The notes below the pieces were generated by a model. That model made no database searches, was not told where the DNA came from, and saw only the letters and a list, made by a program, of their open reading frames with translations. From the NCBI RefSeq assembly GCF_013466425.1, contig NZ_CP059165.1:4340001-4404000 (forward strand): a stretch of DNA of 64,000 nucleotides, written 5' to 3'. The first letter of the stretch is position 1. Every line of letters starts with the position of its first letter. Source of the DNA: Mycobacterium vicinigordonae (lineage in GTDB: Bacteria; Actinomycetota; Actinomycetes; Mycobacteriales; Mycobacteriaceae). This document shows positions 63,326 to 64,000 of the stretch, piece after piece. A program made the position numbers and the translations under genes.

Positions 63326-64000
63326 GCACCCAACCCGCCAGCGCAGGTACCGCTTTCAACCCGTTCGCCAATGGCATCCCGTTCGGCGACAAGCTGCGTC
63401 AGCTCGCCGAGGATCGAGGCGACGACACCGCGGTGACGATCGCCACGCTGGACCGGGCAGCGCAGTCGCTGACCTTCGGTGAACTCGACGCCCGCGCGAA
63501 CCAATGGGGACGGGCACTGGCGGGACACGGCGCACAGACGGGTTCACTTGTTGCCCTTGCGATCCCAAACTCCGTACACCTGGTGCTAGCCGCGCTGGGG
63601 TGCTGGAAAATCGGCGCGGTGCCCATACCGATGCACTGGGACCTGCCCGAGTGGGAACGCGCCCGGGTACGCGCGGTAATTGACCCGGTGGTGGTGGTCG
63701 ACGACACCACCCGCTGGCAGCTGGACGAGCTCGCCGCCGCATCGTCCCAAAGTCCTTTGCCCACAGCAGTTTCCCCGACCGCCAACGGTATCTGCAGCAG
63801 TGGGTCCACCGGCGTTCCGAAAGTCATTCTCAACCTCGCACCGTCGCTGTGGATACCCGAACAGAGCGAACCCTTCCTGTCGAACTGGACGCCGGTGGCC
63901 AGGCCGCAACGCATCATGGTGCCCGCCCCGATGTATCACACCAACGGCTTCGCCACCTTCCTGATGCTGTTGGGCGGGGACCGCCTGGTGATCCTGGAAA
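63322..64000 (+). CDS. acyl-CoA synthetase (partial, cut by window end)
   Basis: The ATG at 63322 overlaps the preceding stop. The first 226 residues of an ANL-family ligase are present, with DKLRQLAEDRGDDTAV, SLTFGELDARANQWGRALA and the AMP-binding loop ICSSGSTGVPKVI, ending at residue 226. It would activate the acid substrate to a CoA thioester for the four dehydrogenase subunits encoded just upstream. The C-terminal domain lies beyond the window. Confidence 0.9.
   Translation, partial: MSTQPASAGTAFNPFANGIPFGDKLRQLAEDRGDDTAVTIATLDRAAQSLTFGELDARANQWGRALAGHGAQTGSLVALAIPNSVHLVLAALGCWKIGAVPIPMHWDLPEWERARVRAVIDPVVVVDDTTRWQLDELAAASSQSPLPTAVSPTANGICSSGSTGVPKVILNLAPSLWIPEQSEPFLSNWTPVARPQRIMVPAPMYHTNGFATFLMLLGGDRLVILE

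Overview
The window is a GC-rich actinobacterial chromosome segment from a Mycobacterium, most likely a slow grower with PE proteins. The evidence is a single-polypeptide type I fatty acid synthase next to AcpS, a complete mce operon, an L,D-transpeptidase almost identical in motif layout to M. tuberculosis LdtB, a PE-family protein, mycobacterial QcrB, and frequent GTG/TTG starts with ATGA or GTGA overlaps. The backbone follows the M. tuberculosis order that I remember for Rv2511-Rv2525c: orn, tRNA-His, ldtB, tRNA-Lys, Rv2520c-like, bcp, Rv2522c-like, acpS, fas, Rv2525c-like. Four blocks of accessory genes are inserted into that backbone. Orthology is by memory of the protein sequences; no search was run.

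Region 1 (1-13.6 kb): the 3' end of orn, tRNA-His and its terminator, a decayed ORF, then a TetR regulator divergent from an additional mce operon (yrbEA, yrbEB, mceA-F, an Mce-associated membrane protein and an MPT64-like secreted protein). ldtB lies convergent at its end. Region 2 (13.7-22.7 kb): tRNA-Lys, a protein built of eleven 36-residue TPR-like repeats, a TetR/acyltransferase divergent pair sharing a perfect palindrome, an NrtA/SsuA-type ABC importer, and a DUF3556 membrane protein with an SDR. Region 3 (22.7-34.6 kb): Rv2520c-like, bcp, an M20 peptidase, a two-component system, a DUF2339 membrane protein, a PE protein, an orphan second cytochrome b (QcrB) with an elaborate operator, a C-terminally short GT87 mannosyltransferase, and a PNPOx-family protein. 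Region 4 (34.2-45.1 kb): acpS, fas and a Tat-exported DUF1906 protein.

Region 5 (45.3-64 kb, running off the end) is a catabolic cluster. It has two Rieske oxygenases, a CrtC/AttH-like lipocalin protein, an aldehyde dehydrogenase, a split MaoC hydratase pair, a SnoaL-like protein, a frameshifted acyl-CoA synthetase, a [3Fe-4S] ferredoxin with an unusual Asn in the cluster motif, a two-domain family III CoA-transferase, a GntR/FadR-type regulator, an SDR, an LLM flavoprotein, four acyl-CoA dehydrogenase subunits and a second acyl-CoA synthetase. The layout reads as oxygenation, CoA activation and beta-oxidation-like shortening of a carboxylated, probably terpenoid or steroid-like substrate, which cannot be named from sequence. 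Four promoter regions in this cluster share an AT-rich element of about 18 bp (CTA/CCA ... TAG), which suggests one regulon, possibly controlled by the cluster's own GntR protein. The most unusual items are this regulon, the orphan QcrB with changed Q-site residues and four-half-site operator, and the extra mce locus.
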